Source: Capitulum mitella (taxonomy: Eukaryota; Arthropoda; Thecostraca; Pollicipedomorpha; Pollicipedidae). From it: a stretch of DNA of 64,000 bases. The stretch spans positions 9,918,118 to 9,982,117 of the forward strand of contig CP099839.1 in assembly GCA_030062745.1 (NCBI GenBank), in the 5' to 3' direction. A program made the translations under genes and the position numbers. The notes beneath the pieces were generated by a model, which saw nothing but the letters and a program-made list of their open reading frames with translations, was not told where the DNA came from and ran no database searches. This document shows, piece after piece, positions 1 through 11,462 of the stretch. How positions within the stretch are numbered: the first letter of the stretch is position 1; each line of letters begins with the position of its first letter.

Positions 1-145
1 AACTTTTGTCCTAGGCAAACTTCTACACGACGAACTTCTGCACGACGAACTTTTGTCCGACGAATTGAAGTCCGACGAACTTTTGTCCGAAGAACTTAAG
101 TCCGACGAACGTTTCTCCGACGAACTTCTGCGGTAAGAAGTTTTG
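1..145 (+). repeat. 15-bp tandem repeat (about 8 units)
   Basis: Consecutive diverged units of the form TCCGACGAACTTTTG start at 26, 41, 56, 71, 86, 101, 116 and 131. An imperfect unit with two extra bases precedes them. Because 15 is a multiple of three, one frame (from base 2) stays open and reads pentapeptides such as SDELL, HDELL and SDELK until a TAA at 134-136. The array runs off the left edge of the window, so its full length and any start codon are unseen. A plain minisatellite is the simplest reading. Confidence 0.85.
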
Positions 146-1375
146 CCCTAAAACCCCGAGTTCGCACAACGCGCTACTGGATCGTGGACTTACCCCAGTC
201 GGTCGGACGAAATACGACTCCCATTAAGTGAATCATGGACTTTTTTGGGGGGATGAGGGCCCTTCGCGGTAAAGGAGGACTCTCAAGATTAAGGGGCCTC
301 AAAATTTTGCGTTGCTCCCCATGATCAAATACGATTCGCCGCCACTGTCGGTGTCCGACGGCTGCACGCATGTCGTACCATAGGACTGGCATTATGTTGC
401 GTATGTGATAGGTTCTGCCGGATAACCAGATACAAGACATCGTGGGAAGCTGGTGTATGTGCTGAGTGGCCTGGGCCAGATCAATGCAGGTCAACCAAAA
501 TCAGATCATTAACGTGAAGCATTCTGTCTTTTCCCCTCGCAAATCAAATCATTTGATGTCAAAGAAATTATGTAGAGAGTTATTCTACAAGATGAACGTG
601 TTTTCCCGTGGAGTAAGTGGCCCACGTCAGGAAAGTCGAGGTCAGCTGCAGCCAGGCATTGAAAATATAGCATTTTGTAAACGAGCCATAGGGGAATGTG
701 GTGAACAGGGACGTAGCAGCCGGGGGGGGGGGGGGCAGGGAGGCAGCTGACCCCCCCAACTTTGGGCAACATTTAAAAACCCTATGGCGTTTCATGGAAA
801 GAAACGAGGTAAAATCGCGTTTGCCCCCCATCTCCGCAGAGCTTCCACCGCTCCTGATGGCGAAGATTTGGATTGCGTGATGAATGGAGGAACTTCAAAG
901 CATAGATAGGCTGGGTTAGGTTAGTTGAGAGCATGCAGTTATCGTATACGTAAAATTCATTCTTTTTCCCGACATCTCCCCAAATGATCTCTCTTACATT
1001 CTGTGATGATGCATTTTGTTGACCTCGGTTGGCCTGGATTGACCTCAGTTGACTTACGTACGTTTCTGGGGAAATTTAACATTAGCCCTTTACAGTTAAG
1101 TTCTAAGTTCCGCCTCGTCACTTCGATCGTTAGGTATAACAAAGCTGGCCTCAGAAGCCAGTCTTGTAAGCCAGTAACTAGCCAATCTAGCAAACCAGAA
1201 AAGCGCAGAAATTCGATCAAAACTCATCAAATTTGCATTTCTACAGGTACCAGGTCGTTTTTTACATTGTTTATTGTTTAGATAAAATGTGATTATATTT
1301 CGATAAAGGCGCTATGTAGCTTCCCTTTTGCTTGAAAAGCATGCAGTGAGGACGAGGGGCGGAGCTTCTCGTATC
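146..1375. other. No gene recognised; short G run at 722-735
   Basis: Only short overlapping open frames on both strands are present, none with a recognisable domain. A run of about 14 G lies at 722-735, and a short degenerate GGTTAGGTTAG motif near 910-922 resembles the TTAGG telomere word. Confidence 0.5.
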
Positions 1376-1378
1376 TAA

Positions 1379-1452
1379 ATGTATATATACATATATACAT
1401 ATAAATATATATGTATGTATGTCTGTGTCTGTGTGCGTATGTATGTATACCA
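1379..1452. repeat. TA/TG/TATG microsatellite
   Basis: Simple repeat that runs from TATA-type through TATG-type to TGTG-type words. It sits at what would be the 3' tail of the minus-strand SINE beside it, a common arrangement for SINE tails. Confidence 0.8.
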
Positions 1453-1652
1453 AATATCGAGTGATTTTGCACCAGATGACGTTGGAGGATCGTTACCGAG
1501 CCATACAACTCCATGACACAGGCGGCTTGTGCCTGGCTGACCATTTCGGTCTCGGGCCAGACACAGGTGCCCGTTCTGGATCTCGAACCCAGTTCCTGTC
1601 ACGCATCGGACCTGTTGTCCGGCTCCTTATCCATCAGGCTACCTCGGCGCTT
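1453..1652 (-). mobile_element. tRNA-Arg-like SINE
   Basis: Read on the minus strand, the 5' part looks like a tRNA. An A-box-like TAGCCTGATGGATAAGG lies at 1641-1625 and a B-box-like GGGTTCGAGATCC at 1590-1578. The T arm can pair (CTGGG with TCCAG around a 7-base loop). The acceptor stem pairs only in part and no clean anticodon loop forms, so this is a tRNA-derived SINE head rather than a working tRNA gene. Resemblance is to arthropod tRNA-Arg (CCTAATGGATAAGG core). A tRNA-unrelated body follows and ends in the microsatellite at 1379-1452. Confidence 0.7.
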
Positions 1653-1913
1653 GATGCGACCCGACATCAAAGTATAATTGGGTCCGGAGGTTACACCGAC
1701 ATGTTATGCCCTCCCCTGTTTGGTTTCGGAAATTGCGTGTTGAACGAGTTTGCCAAAGTCATGCATGAATTAGACTTGTATCTTCTCTACAGTGGAAACG
1801 ACAACACAGCGCACAGTTCCATTTAAGCACAAAATGCCAAGAACTGTCCCCAGATCCTGAACGTCCGCCCCAAACTGCTGACCCTTTCATGCACTATAGA
1901 AGTGCCACTCTGG

Positions 1914-2302
1914 TGTTAGGTGTTTTAGCGCGGGAAGTAGTGTTGTTTCGAATGGAGTGGAGCAAGTGGCGTAAGTCTTTAGTCTTCAGCGGTGATTCTA
2001 GCACTGCCTCGAACTGAGCAGTTCAGCGTGTCTGCCAGATTTGCAACGTTCAGTATCAAGAAGATTAAAGTTGCGTGTTCTTCGTTGTAAAGATAGCAGG
2101 AGGATTGAGACAGGAGTGGGAAAGATGTCTGCCGTGACAATTTGATGCGCCCAGCGTAGCTACAATGCTGCCATCTGTTGGCTGTATATGGAACCCGCGC
2201 GATCAGATTGTCTCGGTACGTCTCGTTGCTGCTACACTACTTGGAACTGAAGGTTGAATTGTGAGGCCAGTATCTAATAAATGCGACTGGTATTACACAA
2301 CA
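1914..2302 (+). mobile_element. Possible LTR of a Gypsy-like retrotransposon (fossil)
   Basis: A 389-bp stretch starts TGTTAGG and ends ACAACA, the usual TG...CA ends. An AATAAA at 2276-2281 lies about 20 bases before the end, as in the R-U5 part of many LTRs. It is followed by ATCAGTAGCAGG, reminiscent of the leader that follows some Gypsy LTRs. No internal coding region and no second LTR are seen here, so it would be a solo or truncated old copy. The assignment rests on layout, not on a database match. Confidence 0.35.
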
Positions 2303-2399
2303 TCAGTAGCAGGACAAATCCACTCCGTAAGTTTTTTTTAAGATGAGTGACCAGGCCTTATCCGTGTCCATCATAACTTAATATTTATCACATGCACCC

Positions 2400-3610
2400 A
2401 ATATTCAGCCAGGGGCGGCCCTGATTGACCATGCGCGTCACATATTAGTCCCAGATAAATTTATGTGCCCAGGGGCAGCCCAAACGCACCCGGTTAAGCC
2501 CGCATGCAGTCCAGATAAAGCCTACCAGGAGCCCAGATGCAGCCCAGATGAAGCCTGTATACACGAACATAGATGAGGTCCACACTGGCCCCACATAGAG
2601 CCCACATGCAACCCATACAAAGCCCAGGTGAGTTCACATGGGCCCAACATACAGCCCAGATGAAGCTCACTCACATCCCATTTGCGACCCATTTGGTTTC
2701 AGGGGACAAACCCAGCTAGTCTGTATATGGGTAGCCTAGAAAGGCCACGAGGGTGCCCATATAGGACCCACATGGGCCCCATTTGGCATTGCTGGTTGGA
2801 TGCAGACTTAAATTATGCATATTCACTATTTTGCATCTGCAAAAAGGAGATAAATACTTTCCGATGAAATATTTCGGCACTAGCTGTGGCGCCGGCGCCA
2901 TCTATCTACATCTGCGAACATTGGCGCGCTCGCGAGAGGGCGCCTGGAGGACCATACCCTCCAGGAGGAGAGCTGTACTTTTTACCATAAAAAATCGACC
3001 TTGTGCGCTACATCGACTGAGAGCTTCGGGTGCGATCAACTCTGTAGAAAAGAATCCTGGCTGCGCCACTGCTTACGAAACGGCCAGTCTGGGGCCCATA
3101 TGGAGCCCAGATACCAGCCCACCTGCAGTCCATATCGACATGAGCCCAGTTGGCCCACATGTAACCCATATGGGGCCCACATTTGGTTTCATTCCTGTTT
3201 GGAATTTGTGATGAATAATCGGGTATTACGCTACGAGGGAGGACAGAACGTAAATATTCCAGGCATGTCAAAAGAACGATGGCACATAGGCAACCCACCT
3301 GGGTCCCGTATGAAGTCCAGATACAAGCCCACCTGTGTCTCATGTCGACATGAACCCAGGTGGGCCACGTGTAAACCACATGGAGATCACAGTTGTATTC
3401 ACTCCATTTTTGATATTTGTGAAGAATACTCGTGTCGTACGCAGCGAGGGAGCACAAATCGTAAATACTCCAGGCGTAAGAAAAAAACATGACAACATAT
3501 GAACATCCCATCTGGGTATCACATGGAACCCAGATACCAGCCCACCTGCAGCCCATGCCCACGTATACCCACCTGCCCCACATTTAACCGATATGGGCCC
3601 CATTTGACTG
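2400..3610 (+). repeat. GCCCA-rich tandem repeats; about 211-bp unit from 3.1 kb
   Basis: From 2400 to 2790 short words such as GCCCAGATGAAGCC and CCCACATG recur at irregular spacing. From about 3090 a longer unit is clear: the word CAGATACCAGCCCACCTG and its variants start near 3108, 3318 and 3531, giving a period of 210-213 bp and nearly three copies. The open frames here on both strands (for example at 3008-3583) are by-products of the repeat, with Pro/Cys/His-rich or Trp-rich text and no known domain. Confidence 0.75.
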
Positions 3611-3639
3611 CTGCCTGGAAATGCTTTATTTCCCATGGG

Positions 3640-5580
3640 TTTTAGCACTGAGGGCAATGGTCAGTATTTGCTTTTTTCACAATGATTTTTTATTATTTGC
3701 TACGTATGGGTACCCATATCAAGACACATCACCTGGCAGCCAAATTTTCCGGGTGCATTGGTCTTCTGATAGGCCAGACGCGGTCAGATAGCAAAATTCG
3801 GATCGATCAGATAATAAAGTTCAGATTCCTGTAAATGCGGTTAAGTGGCGCCTCAAACGAGTCCCTGCGTCAAGCTGAGCTTCAAACAACCTTTTTTAGT
3901 TTATATCTTTTCAGCCTTCCCAGTTGCATACATGCATTTGGTTTCCCTCCTCATGTGCCATTTCCCATAGGCTCCAGCATTTGGGGCAACGGTCGACATT
4001 TGGCCGGCCCTTACAGTTTTCCACATTTTTGTTAATGGGTGTCCATGTCAAAGACACATCGCCAAGCAGTCAAATTTCCTGGGTGCGAATCCAGTAAATG
4101 AGGTTTAGTAACACCTGAAACGATTCCCCGCGTGAAGCTGAGGTCAAAATTCCTTTTTGTTCATTTATATCTTTTCAACTTTCGAGCAACATGCATATGA
4201 GTTCAGTTTTCTTCCCAATGTTTTTTTCCCATAGGTTTTAGCATTAAGGGCAACAGTCGGTGTTTGGCCGGCCCCTACGGTTGTTTTCGGTATATGGAAA
4301 CATCGGAAACATCGGAAACACACGACCTAGCAGTCAAATTTCCCGGATGCATTGATATTCTCACCGTTCAGAGAGGCCAAAATTGCTCATCAGAATTCAA
4401 ATTCCTGTAAACTCGGTCAAGTAGCGTTTCAAACGACTCCCTCTGTGAAGCTGAGCTTAAAACTACCTTTTGTTATTTTATATCTTTTGAACTTTTCGAG
4501 TGGCATGCATGTGGACTCAGTTTTTTTCCTAGACTTTTATTGCCCATACGTTGTAGCCCAGAGGACAACGGTCGGTATTTTGCCAGCACTTACGATTTTT
4601 CTCATTTATGGTGTATAGGTACCCACATCAAATCCGGGTGCACTGATACTCTCACCAGTCAGAGTGGGTGGGAGTTTCTCACGAGATTTCATATTTCCAG
4701 AAATGCAGTAAAATAATATCTCCAATGACTCTCTGTGTCAAGTGGAGCACAAAACTACCTTTTGGTGATGCATATCTTCTCAGTTTTTTGACTAGCATGC
4801 TTATGTCTTCGGTTTTCCTCTTAATGCCTTATTTCCCATAGGCTTTACCATTGTGGGCAACGGTCAGCATTTGGCCGTCCCATACAGTTTTTATTGTTCT
4901 GGACTTGGGACCAAAAAGTGTCGGATCGATGCTATTTTTGGTGTATGGATTTTTTTTTACTTTGGCTGCCAGGCCATATTTAAGATGAATGGCCTGGCAG
5001 TCAATTTCCAGGTGTACTGATATTCTGACCGTACAGAGTGAGTCAGAATTTTTCACCAGAACTCAGATTCTTAAAAACGCGGTCAAATAGCCATTTAAAC
5101 GATTTCCCGTGCCGAGCTGAGCTCAAAACTACCTTTTCTGATTTATATCTCCTCACTTTGTCGAGTAACATGCGAATGGATTTAGTTTTCCTCCTGATGC
5201 TTTATTTTCCATGGACTTTGGCACTGATGACAACGATCGGTATTTGGCTGACCCCTACGTTTGTTGTAATTTTTGGTGTCTGGATACTTTTGTCGACGTC
5301 GCATGGCCTGGTAATCAAATTTCCCGGATGCATTGGTGTTCTCACCGATCAGGGTGGAGGGCGTGGGAATTTCTGAACAAAATTTAAATCCCTATATATC
5401 AGGTCAAGTAGCAACTGAAACGTCTCCCTGGTGAAGCTGAGCTCAAAACCACCTTTTTTAAATTTCTATTCCCCCATGTCTTCGCGTAACACGCATATGT
5501 ATCCGGTTTTCCACCTAATGCTGTACTTCCTGTAACGTTTGTTAGGCAAGGACCTGTTTGGGAGGTTGGGCAACAGACGG
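3640..5580 (+). repeat. Satellite family A, array 1 (units about 265-375 bp)
   Basis: Diverged tandem units share landmarks in fixed order: CAAATTTCCCGGGTGCATTG, a GATATTCTCACC block, TCAAACGACTCCC, GAAGCTGAGCTCAAAACTACC, TTTCGAGTAACATGCATATG, TTTCCCATAGG and CAACGGTCGGTATTTGGC. The last landmark recurs near 3653, 3985, 4249, 4564, 4856, 5229 and 5569, so spacing is 264-373 bp through indels. The same family runs in the opposite orientation at 12.06-14.95 and 16.15-16.56 kb, and in this orientation at 31.44-31.86 kb. Confidence 0.88.
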
Positions 5581-5839
5581 GATTTGGCTGTTTTTGTTAT
5601 ATAGTTGGCTACATGTTCAGAGCATCAACGTAGGACGTTTGTTTCGGTTAACTCTCTTCATCTGAAACACTGGCTCGCAGGAATTACAATCTCATGGCGT
5701 TCGAAGGCACACGATAATATCATCCCTTTGGAATATCTATAGGGACAGGGTTCTTTAGTGATGAGTCGTTGCCAAAATCCTGTTGAGCATCGGCAGCATT
5801 AGTGGTGATCTTTAGATTTCCATCAACGGTGACCAACGT

Positions 5840-7128
5840 TTAACCCGAGCAGTGGAAGAGGGTTTCGCGCTAGCGCTCACTGGAAGGCGGGTCCAAAAAA
5901 ACCCCTTGCTGATCTCGAAAACGGAAAGAGCTAGAGACATGAGACTTTGTTAACACTGTAGGACTATAACGATTTACATTATGTGCAGTTTTTATGATCT
6001 TAGGTCAATATCTTCAAGGTGAAATGGGGCGAAAAGGGTCAACTTTGGACACTTTCTATGCCCGTACAGGCCATTCCGTACAACTTTTCGGACGAAACAG
6101 AAAAAAATTGTTTGAGCGTTAAAACGTGGAATATAACGTCCATTCATCTGACGTCTTCACGAAGGATTCCAGGTCCAGGGCATATCAGGTCACTGACCTA
6201 TGCCGTCATTTTTTATCTTTTGCAGATCAGATTTCGAGCAACACGGGATAGTCTGAGTATAAATGAATGCGCTACACGCATCTTTTGGCGTGTTTTCAGT
6301 GAAGATAGCCAACATCGGTACATTTGATCACTTCCAGCGTTTATATTTATGTATGTGTGTATATGTATATATGTATATGCATATGAGTATCAATGTGTCA
6401 AACATGTTTTTAGTAGGGCCTTTGAATGTATATTCCATACAAAGAGACATATTGCAAGGTAAATCTGGACCAGGTCACAAAAAGTTACCCTTGTCCTTTG
6501 ATGACCTTGACCTGCGCTGACCCTGGTATATCCATGTGCGTATCCATGTGTATCCATCCGCGTATTCATGTGCCCACACGTGTTTTTATTAGGGTTTTTG
6601 AATACATATTTCATGCAAATCGCCATGTTGCAAATCAAATCTGGGCCACATCACAAGACATTTGACCTTGACCTTTATTGTCTCTGGTATCTGAAAGCGT
6701 ATCAGTGTGTGCATACGTGTTTTTATAAAGATCTCTGAATGCATATTTCATACAAAATGACATGTTGCAAAGCAAATCTGAACCAGGTCACAAACTGGTT
6801 GACCTTGACCTTTGATGACCTTGACCCTTACTGATCCTGGCTTTGGTCTTGGTACATCCATCGCTTATGCCCGAATGATGTCGCTTGACTGTGTTCAAGC
6901 GACAATCTTAGGTAAAACGCGAGTCCTTTCACAAAATTCCCATATGTCAGCGACAACCGTTATTTTCGTTCTGTTTACTTGACTTCAAATGCTTCGAACT
7001 TCAAAAATGTTCAGCCGATTTCCGACTTTTCTGCGTCAAGCAGAAGCCAGCTCCGATCCGTTCTCGAGGTTTTCAAGAAAAGCAGGTGGAGGGCACAAGC
7101 AGACCTCCCCTTCTAGCGCTCGTGTTAA
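5840..7128 (+). mobile_element. TTAA-flanked non-autonomous element, family 4 (copy 1)
   Basis: The left end reads TTAACCCGAGCAGTGG (TTAA at 5840-5843). The right end, near ...CTAGCGCTCGTGTTAA (TTAA at 7125-7128), is an imperfect inverted match. TTAA target sites with CCC-type ends are the hallmark of piggyBac-like elements. No transposase frame is seen, so it would be moved in trans. Inside, 6405-6850 carries three tandem units of about 140-180 bp, each with TTTTTATTAGGG...CATATTTCATACAAA...TTGACCTTGACC. A second copy lies at 44.735-46.108 kb. Piggybac kinship is inferred from the ends only. Confidence 0.6.
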
Positions 7129-7187
7129 GGTGCAACAAACTGATGCATGCAACACAGCATGCATGATGTAGAACTAGTTCTTTCGCT

Positions 7188-8404
7188 TTAACCCTATTCC
7201 CGGAGGGCTAGACGGTATGGCCGATTCCCGGCAGGGGGCGGGGGGCGGATTCGGCCCCCCCCTGAGATCTCGAGAACTACTTATCCGATTTCATCGCAAC
7301 AAACGGCAATCGATTTGCCGTGACGTGAACTACATTTTGATAAAAGGAAATTTTCAAAATTTTGAAATTTGTAGATACAGGGGGGCAAAAATGTCAAAAT
7401 GGGGGGTACTTTTTGACTTCTTATAACTCCGTTGTTTATGGACCGATTTCGATGAAACTGGCATCAATCGAGAGATTATGGATAGGGCTTTTACCATGGG
7501 TATGCAAATCTGAAATTTTGAGAAAATTCATGGGCGTTCACAGGGTTTCAAAAATGGGGGGGTAAGTTTTCTAATAACGGAATGAACAAAAAAGGTAAAA
7601 ACACTTTTTTAGCTTCTGCTAGTCATGTTGTGCTAAAGAAGTACAAATCGCATTACAATGTTTGTATAATGTTAGCATAGGCGGTGCCAGGACATGAGAA
7701 AGGGGAACTGTCATGGTCACACGTTTCTCAGATCAACTTGTGACTTTTGACCTTAAATGACCTCCAGTGACCTTGGGGTCACTTGGAATGATGTCGTGTG
7801 CATTCAATATTATCTGTAAACGTTTTTAATCGATTAAATTCACTCTATTCCAAAAAATTCATTTTTTGGCTTTTGCGATATAGGATACGTGCACTGACAT
7901 TTTAGGTCATAGCTCCGTGACCCGACCTGATATCAAGCTCAAACTTGGTACACAAGTAGAGGGTATCTTTCTGCGTCATATATATTCCGGGTTTGGCATT
8001 TGAAAAAACGGTGCCGAAATTATTGCAAAAAAACAAATTTTGACTTTTGACCTTGACCTGACCTTGTAAAGTGATCTCAGATAAACAAAATTACATATGC
8101 ACATTGCCCAACTATTTAGCTATATATTCATATAAAGTTTTCAGTTCTATCTTAAAAACTCTGTTTTTGGCAGACATTTTCCTTTTACCCTCAACATGGC
8201 CAAAAATGACCTGAGGTGCCTCCAAAAACGTTGCCTGGCTCCGCCCTGACAAAATAGAATTTCGAAATTTTGTCTCGGCGCGTAGAAGGAATAGCTAGGA
8301 AAAGTCACCAAGTTTCGTGAAGCTGCGTTAAAAAGCCTGGAATTGGCAAGCAAAAAACCCGAGGGGGGGGCGGATTCCGCCCCCCCTGCCGGGAATAGGG
8401 TTAA
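7188..8404 (+). mobile_element. TTAA-flanked piggyBac-like MITE, family 2
   Basis: Both ends are TTAA plus a perfect 12-base terminal inverted repeat: CCCTATTCCCGG at 7192 and its complement ending at 8400, with TTAA at 7188-7191 and 8401-8404. Just inside each end sits a G-run/C-run hairpin (arms GGGGGGCGGA and TCCGCCCCCC near 8365-8390, and a similar one near 7235-7263). The 1.2-kb interior has no transposase-like frame and holds several TGACCT/AGGTCA words (for example 7738-7790 and 8040-8070). TTAA duplication with CCC ends fits the piggyBac superfamily; this is a non-autonomous member. Confidence 0.8.
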
Positions 8405-8734
8405 GACACGTAAGAACGTACGGAGCCAGGGCACATGTCAGCGGTGATCTCCAATCTGTCACGTTTCAGGTGGCATGCATCATGGTCTGATCTTAATGGA
8501 TTATCCCGTACTGACCTTAAAACCCCCCTCTCAGCACAATTTGCCGGTATGGCAGAAACGTTCTGCTCTGAATCATATCACAAATGTTAAGCTCTGAATC
8601 AAGTCACTGCGCCGTCGCGTCAACCACAAACACGACGGTCTGGCCCGAGATCGTCTGGAACCACAGCACGTCGTCGTTCTCCGTGAACATCTCGTAAGCG
8701 TCTGGCTCAAATATCCTCGGACAGATAACCTTAT

Positions 8735-9125
8735 GCGGTACTGCGGTGGTCGTATCCACAAAAGGTCTTCATTGGTTGGGTACCCGTATGGGTATCGATA
8801 CGGAATCGGTAGTGGGTTGAGTTGGATGGGGATTTGGGAAATTTTGGGATACGGATGTGGGTGCGGGCGGCTATTTCAAGAAATCTTGGATACTAAGTCC
8901 ATGGAGTATTGCCTACAAATTCATTGCCACTCATATGGTACGACCATATATGAACAGTATGGCATCCAAAATAACTTAAGCTGAGTAAAAGGCAAAATAA
9001 CGTGATATGAGTTGGGTAATGGATGCCCACCTAGAAAATTCAATGAGTAGGGTGCGGGTTAGGGTACGCCATTAAGGGTTCGAGATGGGTTGGACAGGGG
9101 AATCTGGAGCCATGAAGAGCTCTAG
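8735..9125 (+). repeat. Dispersed repeat (pair with 11.10-11.46 kb), copy 1
   Basis: About 390 bp rich in GGGTA/GGGTTGGG words. It aligns by eye with 11100-11460 through shared blocks in the same order: AAAGGTCT near the start, TTTCAAGAAAT, CAAAATAACGTGATA, ATGAGTAGGGT..GGGTTAGGG and CATGAAGAG near the end. No open frame of note. Nature unknown; it could be one unit of a satellite or a short mobile element. Confidence 0.65.
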
Positions 9126-9327
9126 TGTCTACATCCACTCAAAAAAATCTAATCAATCGCTGAAGGATGTATTGACACATGAAACTGCCACGGCCACTGA
9201 CTCCGCTCCGTCCTGGTGGAAGCGGGCGCGTCGAAGTTCGCTGTGGCGAAAACTGAACCCGAGGACCTTTCTATCCGGAATCCAGAACAATAAACACTTG
9301 GCCCCTTGCGGCCCTTCCCACATTTGG

Positions 9328-9510
9328 AGCGTACGTGGTCAAGTGGTTCTGGCGCCGGACTCTCGATCGATAGGTCACGGGTTCGGTTTCCGACGGAGGA
9401 AATTTACAGGGTCCCCGTTTCCACCAGTGTGTGGCAATCCTGACGGGCTTAGTTAAACCCATCGAAAAGTAATCAGACGCTTGATTGCACCTTGTGAACA
9501 ATTTGCGAGT
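9328..9510 (+). mobile_element. tRNA-Ser/Leu-like SINE
   Basis: The tRNA-like head starts near 9331: an A-box-like TGGTCAAGTGG followed by GGCGCCGGACTCTCGATC and a B-box-like GGGTTCGGTTTCC at 9379-9391. The central GGACTC block resembles tRNA-Ser/Leu. After the head come TCCACCAGTGTGTGGC and a tail region with GTAATCAGACGCTTGATTGC, an arrangement typical of tRNA-derived SINEs. The stems do not fold as a full functional tRNA. The 3' limit is approximate. Confidence 0.6.
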
Positions 9511-9595
9511 TTTCGTGATATTCTAGGTGATAATTTCAGTTCACCGCTAACAATGCAGTTTCAGTTCCGAACAATGGAAACGTATGAGTTCAATT

Positions 9596-10813
9596 TGAAC
9601 CCGTCCCGGACTTGGAGGGGGGCAGTTGACAGTCCCCCCTGAGGTTTTTCTAGGACTGCGAGAGAACGAACGGACACAGAGTCACGAAACTTCGTGTACC
9701 TTTTGCTTCATCATTTTTACACCTTATGTCAAAGTTTTGACTTAAGGTCAGGTCAGGTACTTGACCTAAGTCGGGTCAAACAAACCTATGTCCATAAAAG
9801 TTTAGCGCCCTGTAACTTTCTCGCAAAACAAGATATCACAATAATACTTCAAGGAATTAGTGATCTTGATAGATGCAACAAATCTGCTATCTCGGATTTT
9901 TCGGGGTTTTCCGAATCATTGACCTAAGGTCAAGCCCATTTTTAACACATGTCGTCGTTTTTTTCGGAAATTGACGGAATATTTCATAACATTTTTAATG
10001 TGGAGTCAAGCAGACATCTAGTGACCGTCATTGGGAAAAGTATCAATGACTTCCAGCCATTGACCTGAGGTCAGGTCACGAATAACTGTTGCCAGCCAAA
10101 ATGTACCACCGTGAGAACCAGCGAACTCAGAATGGGTAGAAATTGGCAGAACTGGCTTGCACAGACGTGAGTAATACCAGAAACTTCAAAAAGTTTGAAA
10201 AAATGCATATTTTGGAAATAAACAGGCTCTCGCGAATAAAGCTTCGCCATTTGTGTAGATTGGTGCCCAATGAATTTTTCCAAAATTGAAGCATGAAAAA
10301 CCATCACAAGAACCACTATGATCAATAAAATTCACAAGGATAGGCTTTTCTCGCAAAAATAAAGGAACGCCAAAATTAGTTACCGTTAGTTTATTACTGC
10401 ATACGGCTGCGCCGCACGCCGATAGCCGCGAGAAAAATTGGTGGGTCTTTAACTCAATGTTTCGGCGTATATATTGAACAAATCCGAGAAATAAGATGTG
10501 TATCGGCATTTGTGGGCCTTTACTTGTGCCCTGGTGCCTTTAACTATGCGTCATTAGTCACAGCCCTTGAGATTCAGGCTGTTTCTCGGTCTCATGCAGT
10601 CGGCTATGAGAAAACATATCTAGTGTGTAAATTGCTTACATACTATCTGAAACTAAAAATGAGACGAGTTTCGAGCTCTACTCGTCACAAGCTTTCCAAC
10701 GGTGTGCTTGTTTTTATCGCGCGACCAACCGTTCGTGAGTTAGAGGGGGGCGGCCAACTGCCCCCCCCCCGTCGTCCGTGATCGAAACTGGCCGACGGTC
10801 GTGCGCGGGTTAA
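9596..10813 (+). mobile_element. 1.2-kb TTAA element, family 1 (copy 1)
   Basis: One of five copies of a 1.2-kb piggyBac-like non-autonomous element. The left end reads TGAACCCGTCCCGG (target site TTAA changed to TGAA). The right end is GTGCGCGGGTTAAC with TTAA at 10810-10813. Both ends carry a G-run/C-run stem (near 9617-9642 and 10744-10772). Shared interior blocks include CTGCGAGAGAACG, a TTAAGGTCAGGTCAGG run, CTCTCGCGAATAAAGC, GTTTCGGCGTATATATTGAAC and GACCAACCGTTCGTGAGTTAG. No transposase frame. Sister copies: 14.95 (+), 37.20, 41.19 and 46.70 kb (-). Confidence 0.82.
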
Positions 10814-11099
10814 CGAAAATCGACAAACCATTCATTGCAATGTCCACCGACGCAAGTTCCATTCATTGCAAACATCGATAAAGGTATGATCTCAAAACGA
10901 GTACTTTTAATCCAGCTTCCCACACACAATAAGCTCTCAACAAAATCGCATAAAATAAGCAAAAATAGGACAAATCAAACTGTGTTAAGTCAGATCTGTC
11001 TTTTGGTAAGCATTACCGCCCGCTGTAATGAGTGGGACTATCAACAAACCCGGAAAACCTCACTTCCAGGACATTTGTCTGCCGTATGGACATCTATGC
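10814..11099. other. No gene recognised
   Basis: Unique-looking AT-rich sequence between the TTAA element and the next dispersed repeat. No domain or RNA gene seen. Confidence 0.5.
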
Positions 11100-11462
11100 A
11101 CTAAAGGTCTCCATGGCTTGGGCATTTATATGGGTACCAAGCTGGGTTGGGTAGAAATATGGCGAAATTTAGGATATCGGTTTGGGTACGGTTACAGTTT
11201 TCAAGAAATGACCAACGGTTCCATGAAATAACGCAACAAATTTATTACTGCACACACGTATACGCACACGTGAAAAATTGGGCATAAAAATAGAGTGAGA
11301 TGAACAAAAGGCCAAATAACGTGATACGTCTGGATACTTGGGAGCCATTTCAGAAATGTAATGGATAAGGTTTGGGTTAGGGCATGCCATTGCGTGTCTG
11401 GGCTGGTTTGGGTAAGGAAATCCGTACTCATGAAGAGTTCTGTTATGCACCAAAAAGGACAC
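11100..11462 (+). repeat. Dispersed repeat (pair with 8.74-9.13 kb), copy 2
   Basis: Same ordered blocks as 8735-9125 with heavy divergence: AAAGGTCTCCATGG at the start, GGGTTGGGTAGAAATATGG, TTTCAAGAAATG, CCAAATAACGTGATACG, TTTGGGTTAGGG and CATGAAGAGTTCTG at the end. The central part (about 11225-11270) differs from copy 1. Confidence 0.65.

Noticed and set aside
1578-1650. Functional tRNA-Arg gene on the minus strand
   Set aside because: A and B boxes and T arm are present, but the acceptor stem is poorly paired and no clear anticodon loop forms. A SINE body and simple-repeat tail follow.
3001-3583. Cys/His/Pro-rich (+) and Trp-rich (-) frames as zinc-finger-like genes
   Set aside because: They are translations of the 211-bp tandem repeat on both strands, and Cys/His spacing matches no known finger.
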